A stretch of DNA of 64,000 nt from Hellea sp039977295 (lineage in GTDB: Bacteria; Pseudomonadota; Alphaproteobacteria; Caulobacterales; Maricaulaceae): assembly GCA_039977295.1 (NCBI GenBank), contig JBDWDN010000003.1:806001-870000 (forward strand), read 5' to 3'. The notes beneath the pieces were generated by a model. It was given only the letters and a program-made list of their open reading frames with translations. It was not told the DNA's origin and did no database searches. Every line of letters begins with the position of its first letter. Position 1 is the first letter of the stretch. Both the position numbers and the translations under genes were made by a program. Of this stretch, positions 52,647 to 61,238 are shown one piece after another.

Positions 52647-52914
52647 GGCCGTTCTTGCGACTTGTTGTTTGTATGACAAGTAACTTGAGTCTACGCCGAT
52701 CTTGATGCGTTGAAATTTCTACAGAAACTGACGCATTGCCGCTCTCTCTACTAAAATCCCTAAAGACATTTCGGAGGAAAAAGCGGGCACTTACCAAGTG
52801 GCTTAAAACGCCAAAAAAGGGCCACTCGTGGATTATGACAAATGCTGCATGGCGACTTATCATTTACCAACTTAGCATTATACGATATACATGAAATTAA
52901 CTTTATGAGGACGA

Positions 52915-53193
52915 ATGAATTTGGGAAAGCCAAACAAATTTGATGGAATGATGTATGATTACTGCGTTAACAAAGGATGGTGCGGTAGCGTTGTTGATGG
53001 ACAAGCTCTACACATTAGCCAATTCATTCCAGAGGAAGGGCTAGTTTCAGCGGATCAATTTGTTACTTGGCTGATGAAGGCGGAAAGTTATAATCCGAGT
53101 GACACTGTTAAGAGAAAAGAACTAATTGCTGTGTTTATGAAACATATGGGAGAATACAAAGTCGAAGCAAGTCGCTTGAAGTCCGGCAGGTGA
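52915..53193 (+). CDS. Hypothetical protein, 92 aa
   Basis: SD GAGGAC lies just before the ATG, which supports the start. The product (MNLGKPNKFDGMMYDYCVNKGWCG ... KVEASRLKSGR) is soluble with two cysteines and a helical C-terminus; I recognise no family. It lies alone in a mostly non-coding stretch with lower GC content. The 268 nt to its left contain a small ACTTGT/ACAAGT inverted repeat but no gene. Confidence 0.6.
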   Translation: MNLGKPNKFDGMMYDYCVNKGWCGSVVDGQALHISQFIPEEGLVSADQFVTWLMKAESYNPSDTVKRKELIAVFMKHMGEYKVEASRLKSGR

Positions 53194-53297
53194 CGGACAA
53201 ATATTGATTAGCAATATATGAGTGTCTTAAACTCGCCTAAAGGAAGACGCTGAAATGGAGCCTGTTCTACAGCAGTAGGCACACAAGGAGGGGGACG

Positions 53298-53369
53298 CTA
53301 TTGCACGCTCATCCAATAAACCCCATACGATGGCGCAATAGGCGCAGATTCAATCCTGTCATTACTCTT
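53298..53369 (-). pseudogene. Remnant of a truA 3' end
   Basis: In the minus frame this segment reads KSNDRIESAPIAPSYGVYW followed by MSVQ and TAG. The intact truA gene ends SKDRTECGPVAPPDGLYLM then SVHYD. About 15 of 22 residues match in register, and the nucleotides around ATGAGCGTGCA are shared. Homology fades upstream, where the frame runs into the stop of the glyoxalase-like gene. So a broken second copy of the truA end lies 0.7 kb from the intact one. Confidence 0.65.
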
Positions 53370-53378
53370 TCAGATTTA

Positions 53379-53798
53379 TTAGGCGACCTCGAATAGCAGG
53401 TCCGGATTCATCATGGTCTTAATCTCAAGCACATTACTATTTGGATCGGCGATGAAGAAGGTTTCTTGTTCGTATTTATTACCTTTGAACCGGCGATAAG
53501 GCTCATCAATATAGCTAAGTCCTGCTGCGGCGATGCGCGCTTTGACGCCGTCAAAATCTTCTTGGGTTAAATGAATGCCAAAATGCGGAACCAAGACAGC
53601 TCCCATATCAACATCATGACGAACCGTCGGAAGTTTTTCTTCGCTCTGGTGCAAGGTCAATTCATTGCCCCAAAAATTAACATCAACCCAACGGCCCTCT
53701 TCGCTATTGCCAAGCGTGCAGCCCAAAATGTCAGTGTAGAATTTCACGGTGGTAGCGAGGTCACCCCCAGGAATAGCAAGATGTAATATAGCGGTCAT
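53379..53798 (-). CDS. VOC/glyoxalase family protein
   Basis: 139 aa, a pair of beta-alpha-beta-beta-beta modules: ILHLAIPGGDLATTVKFYTDILGCTLG (first metal His), WGNELTLHQ, VPHFGIHLTQEDFDGVKARIAAAG (second His) and QETFFIADPNSNVLEIKT (metal Glu). The ligand set for a divalent metal is complete. Such proteins include lyases, dioxygenases and resistance proteins; the substrate cannot be read. Located between a truA remnant and truA. Confidence 0.85.
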   Translation of the reverse strand: MTAILHLAIPGGDLATTVKFYTDILGCTLGNSEEGRWVDVNFWGNELTLHQSEEKLPTVRHDVDMGAVLVPHFGIHLTQEDFDGVKARIAAAGLSYIDEPYRRFKGNKYEQETFFIADPNSNVLEIKTMMNPDLLFEVA

Positions 53799-54034
53799 AG
53801 AGGAGTCCTATATGTCGATGGTAACATCGTCACTTTAGGCATTCTCTGAGAGATTACTTTGCTTATTTGCCGAAATTAAACACGTTAATGGCAGATTATG
53901 CTAAAGCTCTCTCTGTTTGATGGGAAAGCTGATATGGGTTTAGAGAGCGCTTCGCTATCACAATGTCATGGCGACGCGGACGCAGTCCGTCCGCTACCCA
54001 TGCCTTAATGCTTCGCCAATATGGAATGACGCAG

Positions 54035-54778
54035 TTAATCGTAATGCACGCTCATCAAATAAAGCCCATCTGGCGGGGCGACGGGGCCGCATTCTGTTCT
54101 GTCTTTGCTCTCGAGAACTTCACGCATATCGGCTGTGTTCCAATTTCCCATGCCGACCTCTGCAAGACTGCCGATAAGGGAGCGCACTTGTTTGTGCAGG
54201 AAACTTCTTGCGCGGAAATGGCAGTGGATTTCGGGGCCCGCGCGCAAGATTGTAATTTCGTCAATCGTTTTGACGGGGCTCTTGGATTGGCATCTCGTAT
54301 CGCGAAATGTTGAAAAGTCATGCGTGCCAACGAGGACTTGCGCGGCGTGGTGCATGGCGTCTGCATCAAGCGGAACAGGGATGCGCCATAGCCGGCCTTT
54401 ATCCAGTGATAACTTCATACGGCGGTCAATCAGGCGGTAAAGATAGCGCCGCTCTGTTGCGTCAAATCGGCAATGCCAGTCTTCATGCATAATCTCGGCG
54501 TCCAGAACCGTTACGGGGTCTTTGGACATATGAAAATTCATGGCGTCGCGGACTTTGTCAGGGCGTATCTCTTTGTCTAAATCCATATGGGCGACTTGGC
54601 CCAGCGCGTGGACGCCGCTATCCGTCCGGCCTGACCCATAAACGAGCACGTCTTTTCCGCCGTTTATTTTCGCCGCGGCCGCTTGCATCACGCCCTGAAC
54701 GCTTGGCCCATGGTCTTGCCATTGCCAGCCCATATAGGGAGCGCCGTCATATTCAATGGTGAGTTTATAACGAGGCAT
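54035..54778 (-). CDS. truA: tRNA pseudouridine(38-40) synthase TruA
   Basis: 247 aa. LTIEYDGAPYMGWQ, GSGRTDSGVHALGQVAHMD (catalytic Asp in GRTDSGVHA), ERRYLYRLID, FSTFRDTRCQSKSPVKTI, RARSFLHKQVRSLIGSLAEVG and CGPVAPPDGLYLM are the TruA landmarks. Modifies uridines at positions 38-40 of the anticodon arm. Follows the GNAT gene by 11 nt and belongs to the def-fmt-truA run. Confidence 0.96.
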   Translation of the reverse strand: MPRYKLTIEYDGAPYMGWQWQDHGPSVQGVMQAAAAKINGGKDVLVYGSGRTDSGVHALGQVAHMDLDKEIRPDKVRDAMNFHMSKDPVTVLDAEIMHEDWHCRFDATERRYLYRLIDRRMKLSLDKGRLWRIPVPLDADAMHHAAQVLVGTHDFSTFRDTRCQSKSPVKTIDEITILRAGPEIHCHFRARSFLHKQVRSLIGSLAEVGMGNWNTADMREVLESKDRTECGPVAPPDGLYLMSVHYD

Positions 54779-54789
54779 ATGAGGCAGTC

Positions 54790-55278
54790 TTATAAATAGC
54801 TTTGCGGAAATGTAAGCGTCCCGTTTTTCGGGGCGGCGTCATTTAATTTCAGTGCCATAAAAGCGGGGCGCGGCCAAGGCGAAATATATTGCGCCCCAAG
54901 CTCGGATGAAAAGCCAAATTTTGGATAATACTCCGGGTGACCCAAGAGGAAGATGATCTGGTGCTGGGCGGGGTCTGTTTCTGCAAGGCCGTCGCGTATC
55001 AATTGACCGCCATAGCCTTGGCGTTGAAATTTTGGTAAAATGGATAAAGGGCCTAAGCCTGCGGCGATAAATTTATCATCCAGCAAAACCTTATAAAACA
55101 TTAGATGCCCAATAATGTCGCCGTCTTTGATGAGGACTTTCGACCAAAGCGCTTCGCCGCTTTTGCGCAGTTCAGAAATGATACGGCTGGGCGCTGTTTC
55201 ATTAAACGCCAAATCATTGACATTGGTTATTGCCTCATAATCTTGAGGCGTTTCATGACGTATAATAATTTCGCTCAT
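54790..55278 (-). CDS. GNAT family N-acetyltransferase (YhbS-like)
   Basis: 162 aa. GNAT core: IRHETPQDYEAITNVNDLAF, IGHLMFYKVLLD, AAGLGPLSILPKFQRQGYGGQLIRDGL (acetyl-CoA loop Q-x-x-G-x-G/G) and IIFLLGHPEYYPKFGF. The LGHPEYYPKFGF end is typical of YhbS-like enzymes; the substrate is unknown. Sits between fmt-side genes and truA on the same strand. Confidence 0.88.
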   Translation of the reverse strand: MSEIIIRHETPQDYEAITNVNDLAFNETAPSRIISELRKSGEALWSKVLIKDGDIIGHLMFYKVLLDDKFIAAGLGPLSILPKFQRQGYGGQLIRDGLAETDPAQHQIIFLLGHPEYYPKFGFSSELGAQYISPWPRPAFMALKLNDAAPKNGTLTFPQSYL

Positions 55279-55343
55279 GCTTATTAAGGTCTACGAGACG
55301 CAGACGCGTTGTCATATATAGGCGTCAGTTTAAAGCGGAGCAT

Positions 55344-55850
55344 TTAGGTGATGTTTAACCGGTCCAAAGCTTCGGCAAATTCAGGATGCATGATCCAGGC
55401 GTCATCATCATAATGGGCGATGGCTTGGGTCCATTGCATGTCGTCATCATGTTTCATCGGAAGGTCGAGAAATTCAGCAATGCGGCGGCCAATGCCGCCA
55501 TACCAGCGATTTGCAAATTTATAACTCGTTTTACCAGCGGCGCTGGCGAGCTCTTGCGCGGTTAAGCGCCGGCCCTGGGCGCCTCGATGAGCGGTCAGCA
55601 TAAGGAGTTCATTTGCGGATATTTTAAGTGATCCCAAAGCGCGGCAAAATTCTTCGACGGTTGGAATGGCCTGATCACGGCGTTTTTGAACCTCAGATGA
55701 GGAGGTCTTATCTATCCACTCTATGGCGAGCTCTTTGCTACGAAAGATTTGGTCGTCTGCCATCTTGCCGGTCGCGAGAAAAAAAACGCGCGCGCCCATA
55801 TTGTTCCATTTAATGACATATTGGCCGTAGGTTTCTTTTTCGGTTCTCAT
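55344..55850 (-). CDS. Hypothetical protein, 168 aa
   Basis: Starts 2 nt after the fmt stop, so it is probably co-transcribed. The N-terminal ~45 residues (YVIKWNNMGARVFFLATGKMADDQIF) form a small mixed segment; the middle has a helix-turn-helix-like stretch (RRLTAQELASAAGKTSYKFANRWYGGIGRRIAEFL), followed by a Asp/His-rich HDDDMQW and DDDAWIMHPEFAEAL. The pattern resembles proteins with a DNA- or nucleic-acid-binding module found near nucleases, but I cannot name the family. Confidence 0.6.
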   Translation of the reverse strand: MRTEKETYGQYVIKWNNMGARVFFLATGKMADDQIFRSKELAIEWIDKTSSSEVQKRRDQAIPTVEEFCRALGSLKISANELLMLTAHRGAQGRRLTAQELASAAGKTSYKFANRWYGGIGRRIAEFLDLPMKHDDDMQWTQAIAHYDDDAWIMHPEFAEALDRLNIT

Positions 55851-55852
55851 AA

Positions 55853-56785
55853 TTAATTATCCAATTTCTGGCCTTTTTTGATAGGCGTACCCCGCAAAAA
55901 TTCTTCTGCGCTCATTTTAGGTTTTCCTGCGGGCTGAACCTCTATCAAGCGTATGGCGTCGAGCGCGCAGGCAATGAGTAAATTGTCGTCAAGCGCGCTG
56001 CCTATGGGTTGGCCATGCGTGTCTTCAATTTCCACATATTCACACATATGCACTTTTAAGCGCTTGCCGTCAATTTCACACCAGGCGCCGGGAAAGGGGA
56101 CAAGGCCGCGAATATGGTAATCGAGCTTTGCCGCGGATTGATTCCAGTCAATTCGTGCCTCAGCTTTGTCAATTTTATGGGCGTAGCTAGCCTCGCCTGA
56201 TTGCGGCGTTGGGCGCAAGGCATCACGTTCAAGCGCGCCTAAGACACGCGGCCACATGCCTGCGCCAATGCGGGAAAGCCGATCGAAAAGCGTTGCCGCC
56301 GTATCTGTCATTTGAATATTTACGGTTTCGGATAAAAAGATATCGCCTGTGTCTAATCCTCTTTCCATTTTCTGAATTTGAACACCTGTTTGTTTATCGC
56401 CTGCCATAATGGCGCGCTGCACAGGCGCCGCGCCGCGCCATCTCGGCAATAGCGAGGCATGAAGGTTTAGGCAGCCATCCCGCGGAGCGTCTAGCGCGCG
56501 TTGCGGCAGGATTTGGCCGTAAGCCACAACACAGGCCACATCTGCGTTGAGGTCTTCTAAGGCGTCAATCACTTTTGGTTTACGAAAACTCTCAGGCGTC
56601 TCAACGGGAATGCCCATGATTTCGGCAAATTGATGGACGGGCGATTTGGTCAGCTTTTTACCCCTGCCAGAGGGGCGCGGAGGCTGCGTATAAACCCGCA
56701 CAACATTATACCCATTGGAAATAAGCTCAGCGAGAGACGGCACAGCAAATTCAGGTGTGCCCATAAAAACGACGGAAAGGGTCAT
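55853..56785 (-). CDS. fmt: Methionyl-tRNA formyltransferase
   Basis: 310 aa. VVFMGTPEFAVPSL, VYTQPPRPSGRGKKLTKSPV (the tRNA-binding loop), ACVVAYGQILPQRALDAPRDGCLNLHASLLPRWRGAAPVQRAI (folate-site Asn/His and SLLPRWRGAAP) and MERGLDTGDIF (catalytic Asp) are diagnostic, followed by the OB-fold C-terminal domain. Adds formyl to initiator Met-tRNA. Normally follows def directly; here one extra gene lies between them. Confidence 0.96.
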   Translation of the reverse strand: MTLSVVFMGTPEFAVPSLAELISNGYNVVRVYTQPPRPSGRGKKLTKSPVHQFAEIMGIPVETPESFRKPKVIDALEDLNADVACVVAYGQILPQRALDAPRDGCLNLHASLLPRWRGAAPVQRAIMAGDKQTGVQIQKMERGLDTGDIFLSETVNIQMTDTAATLFDRLSRIGAGMWPRVLGALERDALRPTPQSGEASYAHKIDKAEARIDWNQSAAKLDYHIRGLVPFPGAWCEIDGKRLKVHMCEYVEIEDTHGQPIGSALDDNLLIACALDAIRLIEVQPAGKPKMSAEEFLRGTPIKKGQKLDN

Positions 56786-56794
56786 GGGTACTTT

Positions 56795-57571
56795 CTATTG
56801 AAATGATTTGTTTGAGTCATAATTATCCCATTGCATACATATGCCTCTTACTAAGCCACCCGTCTTAACTAAGACTTCTATATCCTCTTGCGATGGAAAA
56901 AGACTTCTTTCTTTCGCGAAACGTTCCATAACATATTCATCCCACCAAACTTTAGGATCAAGTTGTAAGATTTTATCTTCAAATACACATACCATTTGAA
57001 ATTTTTGAATTTGGGCTTCAGCTGCCGCACGATGTAAAGCTAAGTCGATTTCTGATTCAGCGACATAATATAACTGAATTCCTTGTTTCCAATCCTCTGG
57101 CATATCCTTATTGCCCCCGCGTTCTACTAAAATTGGGATTTCTAAGAGTTTATTTTCTTTACAGTAGAGTGCTTTTGAGTTTGATTTTATTTTGGCGAAT
57201 TGTGCTGTCGAAATATTTATAGACGGTACAATGTCAATTGATACAATTTCAGAGCACCTTAGCGCTATTGAATGGCCCATTTCTTTTGAAAAATTCTGAG
57301 AGTCAATAATTAAAGCTAGCCGTATTCTCTCTTCTTCTGCGTACTGTATTTTTGAAAACCAAGCATTCATCACAGTTGGGAAGTTTGCTAAAACCTTAGC
57401 TATCTCTAGTCGAACAAACTCGATTCCATTAATAGCGCCATCTAAATCCCCAAGGAAGTTTATATCTGTATTTTTGATGTTTACAGCTGAAGATTTTCGG
57501 CCTTGGTCCTTTTGGGCGCAGAGTTTTTGTTCGAGTTTCCGAGTTTTTTTAGAAAAAAGCCCGCCAAACAT
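56795..57571 (-). CDS. Hypothetical protein between def and fmt, possible SseB-type domain
   Basis: 258 aa, beginning MFGGLFSKKTRKLEQKL. Its ATG shares one base with the def stop (TAATG), so it is coupled to def. Residues ~60-110 (LEIAKVLANFPTVMNAWFSKI ... ERIRLALIIDSQN ... VSIDIVPS) recall the C-terminal domain of SseB, but the match is weak. The gene is clearly richer in A/T and Lys/Ile/Asn codons than def and fmt, pointing to insertion by transfer into a conserved operon without loss of coupling. Confidence 0.6.
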   Translation of the reverse strand: MFGGLFSKKTRKLEQKLCAQKDQGRKSSAVNIKNTDINFLGDLDGAINGIEFVRLEIAKVLANFPTVMNAWFSKIQYAEEERIRLALIIDSQNFSKEMGHSIALRCSEIVSIDIVPSINISTAQFAKIKSNSKALYCKENKLLEIPILVERGGNKDMPEDWKQGIQLYYVAESEIDLALHRAAAEAQIQKFQMVCVFEDKILQLDPKVWWDEYVMERFAKERSLFPSQEDIEVLVKTGGLVRGICMQWDNYDSNKSFQ

Positions 57572-58089
57572 TAACTCGCTGCTTTCAGCTTCTCTGCCTT
57601 GACGACTTTCTTCACGGCGCGGTCACGTTTGAGGCGGGAGAGGTAGTCGATAAAGACGATGCCTTTCAGGTGGTCCATCTCGTGTTGGATACAGGTAGCG
57701 TAAAGGCCTTCGCACCATTCCGTTACACGTTTTCCGTTATAATCAAGGTAGGTCAGTTTCACGCGCTCTGGGCGTTCCACAGTATCGAAAACATCGGGGA
57801 CAGAGAGGCAGCCTTCCTCATAAGGATGTAACTCTTCAACATCTTCGAGAATTTCAGGATTGACGAAATATTTGACTTGCGGCGGCTCGCCGTCGCGGGC
57901 GAGATCCATAACGATGACATTTTGCGCAACACCGATTTGTATAGCGGCGAGGCCAATGCCCGGCGCGTCATACATTGTCTCAACCATATCATCCATGAGG
58001 GCGCGTGTTTCATCCGTCACCTTTTCAACAGGCTGCGAGACCTTCTTTAGGATAGGGTTAGGGACAGTTAATATGGGCCGTATTGTCAT
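57571..58089 (-). CDS. def: Peptide deformylase
   Basis: 172 aa with all three motifs: GIGLAAIQIGV, EGCLSVPDV (metal Cys) and CIQHEMDHLKGIVFID (HExxH-type metal His pair with catalytic Glu). Removes the N-formyl group from new proteins. Start of the minus-strand run def, unknown, fmt, unknown, GNAT, truA. Confidence 0.96.
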   Translation of the reverse strand: MTIRPILTVPNPILKKVSQPVEKVTDETRALMDDMVETMYDAPGIGLAAIQIGVAQNVIVMDLARDGEPPQVKYFVNPEILEDVEELHPYEEGCLSVPDVFDTVERPERVKLTYLDYNGKRVTEWCEGLYATCIQHEMDHLKGIVFIDYLSRLKRDRAVKKVVKAEKLKAAS

Positions 58090-58191
58090 AGGCGCTAATT
58101 AGGGACGAGGGGCGAAAAGGTCAAGCTTAGCAGAGGCTTTTAGATTGAGGCTAACGTGGCATTGTGACGTAGGTTTTGCCTAAATCTGCCG

Positions 58192-58219
58192 TTGACTCAG
58201 GCGATGGCAAGCGTAGTTT
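58192..58219 (+). promoter_or_regulatory. Candidate sigma-70 promoter of sdhCDA
   Basis: TTGACT (58192-58197) and TAGTTT (58214-58219), 16-nt spacing, about 26 nt before the sdhC ATG. The -35 is close to consensus; the -10 is weak. Confidence 0.35.
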
Positions 58220-58245
58220 GCGCGTTCATTATAAGGACTTCACAC

Positions 58246-58626
58246 ATGGCTTCCCAGTGGAACGACAAACGCCCCATGGCGCCCCACCTTCAAATCTGGC
58301 GCTGGCACCCTGCCATGCTCAGCTCTATCTTGCACCGCGCCTGTGCAATCATCAGCTATGTTGGGCTTATTATTGTGGCTCTGGGTATCTTAGCCTTGGC
58401 TCTAACAGGTAAACTGCCCCTTGAAGGACTGATTTTTAGCCCGCTCGGCGTTATAGGTTTAGCGGTTTTCGGCTTTGCATTTATATTTATGGCGCTGGCG
58501 CAACTTCGCCACGCTATATGGGATAGAGGCGCGATGATGGATCCCGATAAAAACAATAGGCTCTCATATGGTATGATTGCCCTGTCTGTTCTCTTATCCG
58601 GCGTTATCGTCGGTCTTGTGATTTAG
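58246..58626 (+). CDS. sdhC: Succinate dehydrogenase cytochrome b556 subunit
   Basis: 126 aa from ATG 58246 (AAGGA upstream); an in-frame start 18 codons earlier adds residues atypical for SdhC. RPMAPHLQIWRWHPAMLSSILHRACAIISY is the classic SdhC start (Ser/Arg of the quinone site; S-x-x-H-R). Three transmembrane helices follow; LAQLRHAIWD contains the haem-ligand His region. Anchors complex II in the inner membrane with SdhD. Confidence 0.93.
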   Translation: MASQWNDKRPMAPHLQIWRWHPAMLSSILHRACAIISYVGLIIVALGILALALTGKLPLEGLIFSPLGVIGLAVFGFAFIFMALAQLRHAIWDRGAMMDPDKNNRLSYGMIALSVLLSGVIVGLVI

Positions 58627-58636
58627 GAGCGTTTAG

Positions 58637-58969
58637 ATGTCTAAAGGATCTTCACATCATAAAGCGCACGGCCTCACAGGTCTGGGCCTTATTATTGGAC
58701 TGCCATTTGCGATTTTCAGCGTTGTAAAAGCTGTTGGCGCGGGATCAGAGGGCTTTGTCTCTTGGCTCTCAAATCCCATTGGCGGTATTGGGTTTTTGGC
58801 CTTTTTCACGGCGGCGATTTGGTATTGTAAACTTGAATTTGACGAAGTGATCATGGATTATTTTGACGGCGGACTGCGCTCATTTGGTCTTTTGGCCAAC
58901 CGTATCGTGCCGTTCATCGTATGGTTATTAGCGGCCTATGCCGTGCTTAAACTCGCATTTCTAGGATAG
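58637..58969 (+). CDS. sdhD: Succinate dehydrogenase membrane anchor subunit
   Basis: 110 aa, 10 nt after sdhC. HHKAHGLTGLGLIIGLPFAIFSVV, three transmembrane helices, and FDEVIMDYF (the conserved Asp-Tyr near the quinone site, D-Y) match alphaproteobacterial SdhD. Together with SdhC it binds haem b and ubiquinone. Confidence 0.88.
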   Translation: MSKGSSHHKAHGLTGLGLIIGLPFAIFSVVKAVGAGSEGFVSWLSNPIGGIGFLAFFTAAIWYCKLEFDEVIMDYFDGGLRSFGLLANRIVPFIVWLLAAYAVLKLAFLG

Positions 58970-58975
58970 ACCCAG

Positions 58976-60760
58976 ATGACTAAATGGATTGATCATACAT
59001 ATGACGTTGTCGTTGTTGGGGCGGGCGGCTCTGGCCTGCGTGCCACGCTCGGCGCGGCGCAAGCAGGTCTCAAGACGGCTTGTGTTACCAAAGTTTTCCC
59101 AACGCGCTCTCACACAGTCGCGGCGCAGGGCGGCATCGCAGCCTCGCTCGGCAATATGGGGCCAGATGATTGGCGCTGGCATATGTATGACACCGTCAAA
59201 GGGTCTGACTGGCTAGGCGACCAAGACAGTATTGAATATCTTTGCCGCGAAGCGCCCAAGGCCGTCTATGAGCTTGAGCATTGGGGCATGCCGTTTTCCC
59301 GTAATGAAGAGGGTAAGATTTATCAACGTCCCTTTGGTGGCCACACAACTGAAATGGGCCAAGGTCCGCCTGTACAGCGCACCTGCGCCGCCGCTGACCG
59401 TACGGGCCACGCCATGCTTCACACGCTTTATGGTCAGTCTCTGCGTAATGACGCTGAGTTCTTCATCGAATATTTTGCGCTCGACCTGATTATGGAAGAC
59501 GGCGTCTGCCGCGGCATGACGGCTTGGAAACTTGATGACGGAACATTGCATCGTTTCCGCGCGCAAAAAGTTATTCTTGCGACGGGCGGTTCTGGCCGCA
59601 TGTTCTTTAGTGCTACCTCTGCCCATACCTGTACGGGCGATGGCAATGCGATGGTTCTGCGCGCTGGATTGCCGCTACAGGATATGGAATTTATTCAGTT
59701 CCACCCCACGGGTATTTACGGGGCCGGCTGCCTCATTACCGAAGGCGCGCGCGGTGAGGGCGGTTACCTGACCAATTCCGAAGGTGAACGCTTTATGGAG
59801 CGCTATGCGCCCAGCGTGAAAGACCTTGCACCGCGCGATATGGTGAGCCGCGCTATGATTATGGAAATCCGCGAAGGCCGCGGCGTTGGTAAAAACAAAG
59901 ATCACATCTTCCTGCATCTGGATCATTTGGATCCTAAAATTCTTGCTGCCCGCCTGCCAGGAATTTCTGAAACAGCTAAGATTTTTTCGGGTGTTGATTT
60001 GACCAAAGACCCGATTCCGGTGCTGCCGACCTGCCATTATAATATGGGCGGTATCCAAACGAATTATCACGGCGAAGTCCTGACGAAAAAAGGAAAGAAC
60101 CCTGACGCTGTTGTTGAGGGTCTTATGGCTGTTGGCGAGGCTGCGTGTGTGTCTGTTCACGGCGCGAACCGTCTTGGCTCTAACTCGCTTATCGATCTCG
60201 TGGTCTTTGGACGCGCGGCAGGTCTACGCTGTGGTGAGAGCCTTACGGCCAATGCTGAGCAAAAGCCGCTCGCGGCCGATGCGGGCGACGCCTCACTCGC
60301 GCGCCTTGAAAAATTCAAAGCGGCTGACGGATCTAAGAAAGTCGCGGAAGTCCGTCTTAGTCTTCAAAAGGCCATGCAAGAACATTGCTCAGTTTTCCGG
60401 ACAGAAGAGAGCATGGCTGAAGGCGTTGTTAAAATGACAGCGATTGCCGAGTCTATCAAAGATGTCGCGGTCTATGATAAAACTATGGTTTGGAATACAG
60501 ATCTGATGGAAGCGTTAGAGCTTGATAATTTGTCGTGCCAAGCCATGGTAACAATGGTGTCCGCCGATAACCGCAAGGAATCACGCGGCGCTCACGCGCA
60601 TGAAGATTATTCGGAGCGTGATGACAAAAAGTGGATGAAGCATACGCTGACCTGGTATGACGGCGAGACAAATAAAGTCAAACTCGACTACCGCCCTGTC
60701 CATGACTACACCATGACCGACGGCATTGAATATATTAAGCCCAAGAAGCGGGTTTATTAG
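58976..60760 (+). CDS. sdhA: Succinate dehydrogenase flavoprotein subunit
   Basis: 594 aa. DVVVVGAGGSGLRATLGAAQ binds FAD; RSHTVAAQGGI contains His46, the covalent FAD attachment residue. FIQFHPTGIYGAGCLITEGARGEGGYL, APRDMVSRAM and CHYNMGGIQTN are active-site segments, and MVSADNRKESRGAHAHEDY the conserved C-terminal arm. Oxidises succinate to fumarate in the TCA cycle and passes electrons to SdhB. The gene for SdhB does not follow. Confidence 0.97.
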   Translation: MTKWIDHTYDVVVVGAGGSGLRATLGAAQAGLKTACVTKVFPTRSHTVAAQGGIAASLGNMGPDDWRWHMYDTVKGSDWLGDQDSIEYLCREAPKAVYELEHWGMPFSRNEEGKIYQRPFGGHTTEMGQGPPVQRTCAAADRTGHAMLHTLYGQSLRNDAEFFIEYFALDLIMEDGVCRGMTAWKLDDGTLHRFRAQKVILATGGSGRMFFSATSAHTCTGDGNAMVLRAGLPLQDMEFIQFHPTGIYGAGCLITEGARGEGGYLTNSEGERFMERYAPSVKDLAPRDMVSRAMIMEIREGRGVGKNKDHIFLHLDHLDPKILAARLPGISETAKIFSGVDLTKDPIPVLPTCHYNMGGIQTNYHGEVLTKKGKNPDAVVEGLMAVGEAACVSVHGANRLGSNSLIDLVVFGRAAGLRCGESLTANAEQKPLAADAGDASLARLEKFKAADGSKKVAEVRLSLQKAMQEHCSVFRTEESMAEGVVKMTAIAESIKDVAVYDKTMVWNTDLMEALELDNLSCQAMVTMVSADNRKESRGAHAHEDYSERDDKKWMKHTLTWYDGETNKVKLDYRPVHDYTMTDGIEYIKPKKRVY

Positions 60761-60763
60761 GTT

Positions 60764-61132
60764 GTGAATGTCCTGCTCCTCATAGCAGGGCTATTATCAA
60801 TTCTATTAGGTTTGGCGCACTCCCTTCTGGGAGAGCGCCTTATTTTTAAGGGCTGGCGCAAAACGCCGCCCGCTATTCCCCGTCGCCATCAAAACATTAT
60901 TTGGGCGAGTTGGCATATTGGTAGTTTTCTGGGATTTGGAATTGGCGGGGCGTTAATTTGGCTCTCGCATTTTCCCGATTGGACTTCGGGGTTGGCGCCA
61001 ATGCTGATGAGCTTGTTTGTCGGCTTTGTCTTATCAGGCCTGATCGTCCTTTACGGCACGCGCGGAAAACATCCAGGCTGGATAGTCTTACTCGCGATTG
61101 CCGCACTGACATTATTGTCTACGAGGTTATAA
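60764..61132 (+). CDS. Hypothetical four-helix membrane protein
   Basis: 122 aa from a GTG start 3 nt after sdhA, so co-transcribed with it. Four hydrophobic helices (MNVLLLIAGLLSILLGLAHSLLGE, IIWASWHIGSFLGFGIGGALIWL, LAPMLMSLFVGFVLSGLIVLYG, WIVLLAIAALTLLS). An in-helix H-S and W-H-I-G are notable conserved-looking polar residues. It occupies the place where sdhB usually lies. Function unknown. Confidence 0.75.
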   Translation: MNVLLLIAGLLSILLGLAHSLLGERLIFKGWRKTPPAIPRRHQNIIWASWHIGSFLGFGIGGALIWLSHFPDWTSGLAPMLMSLFVGFVLSGLIVLYGTRGKHPGWIVLLAIAALTLLSTRL

Positions 61133-61238
61133 AGCTGCGGTTATAATTACATCAGCAGATAACCACTTTTATTAAAGGCTAGACCTCTTGCGGCCTTGAA
61201 ACTATCTTTCCGTCGAAATTATAATTGAGGGAATTGGC

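Noticed and set aside
52615..52863. 82-codon minus-strand frame between dapE's partner and the 92-aa gene
   Set aside because: No ribosome-binding site, atypical composition and overlap with the conserved membrane-protein end; treated as non-coding.
53940..54034. GCGGAC/GTCCGC hairpin and truA-proximal spacer as a mobile-element end
   Set aside because: No transposase remnant or flanking target duplication was found, and the stem is short.
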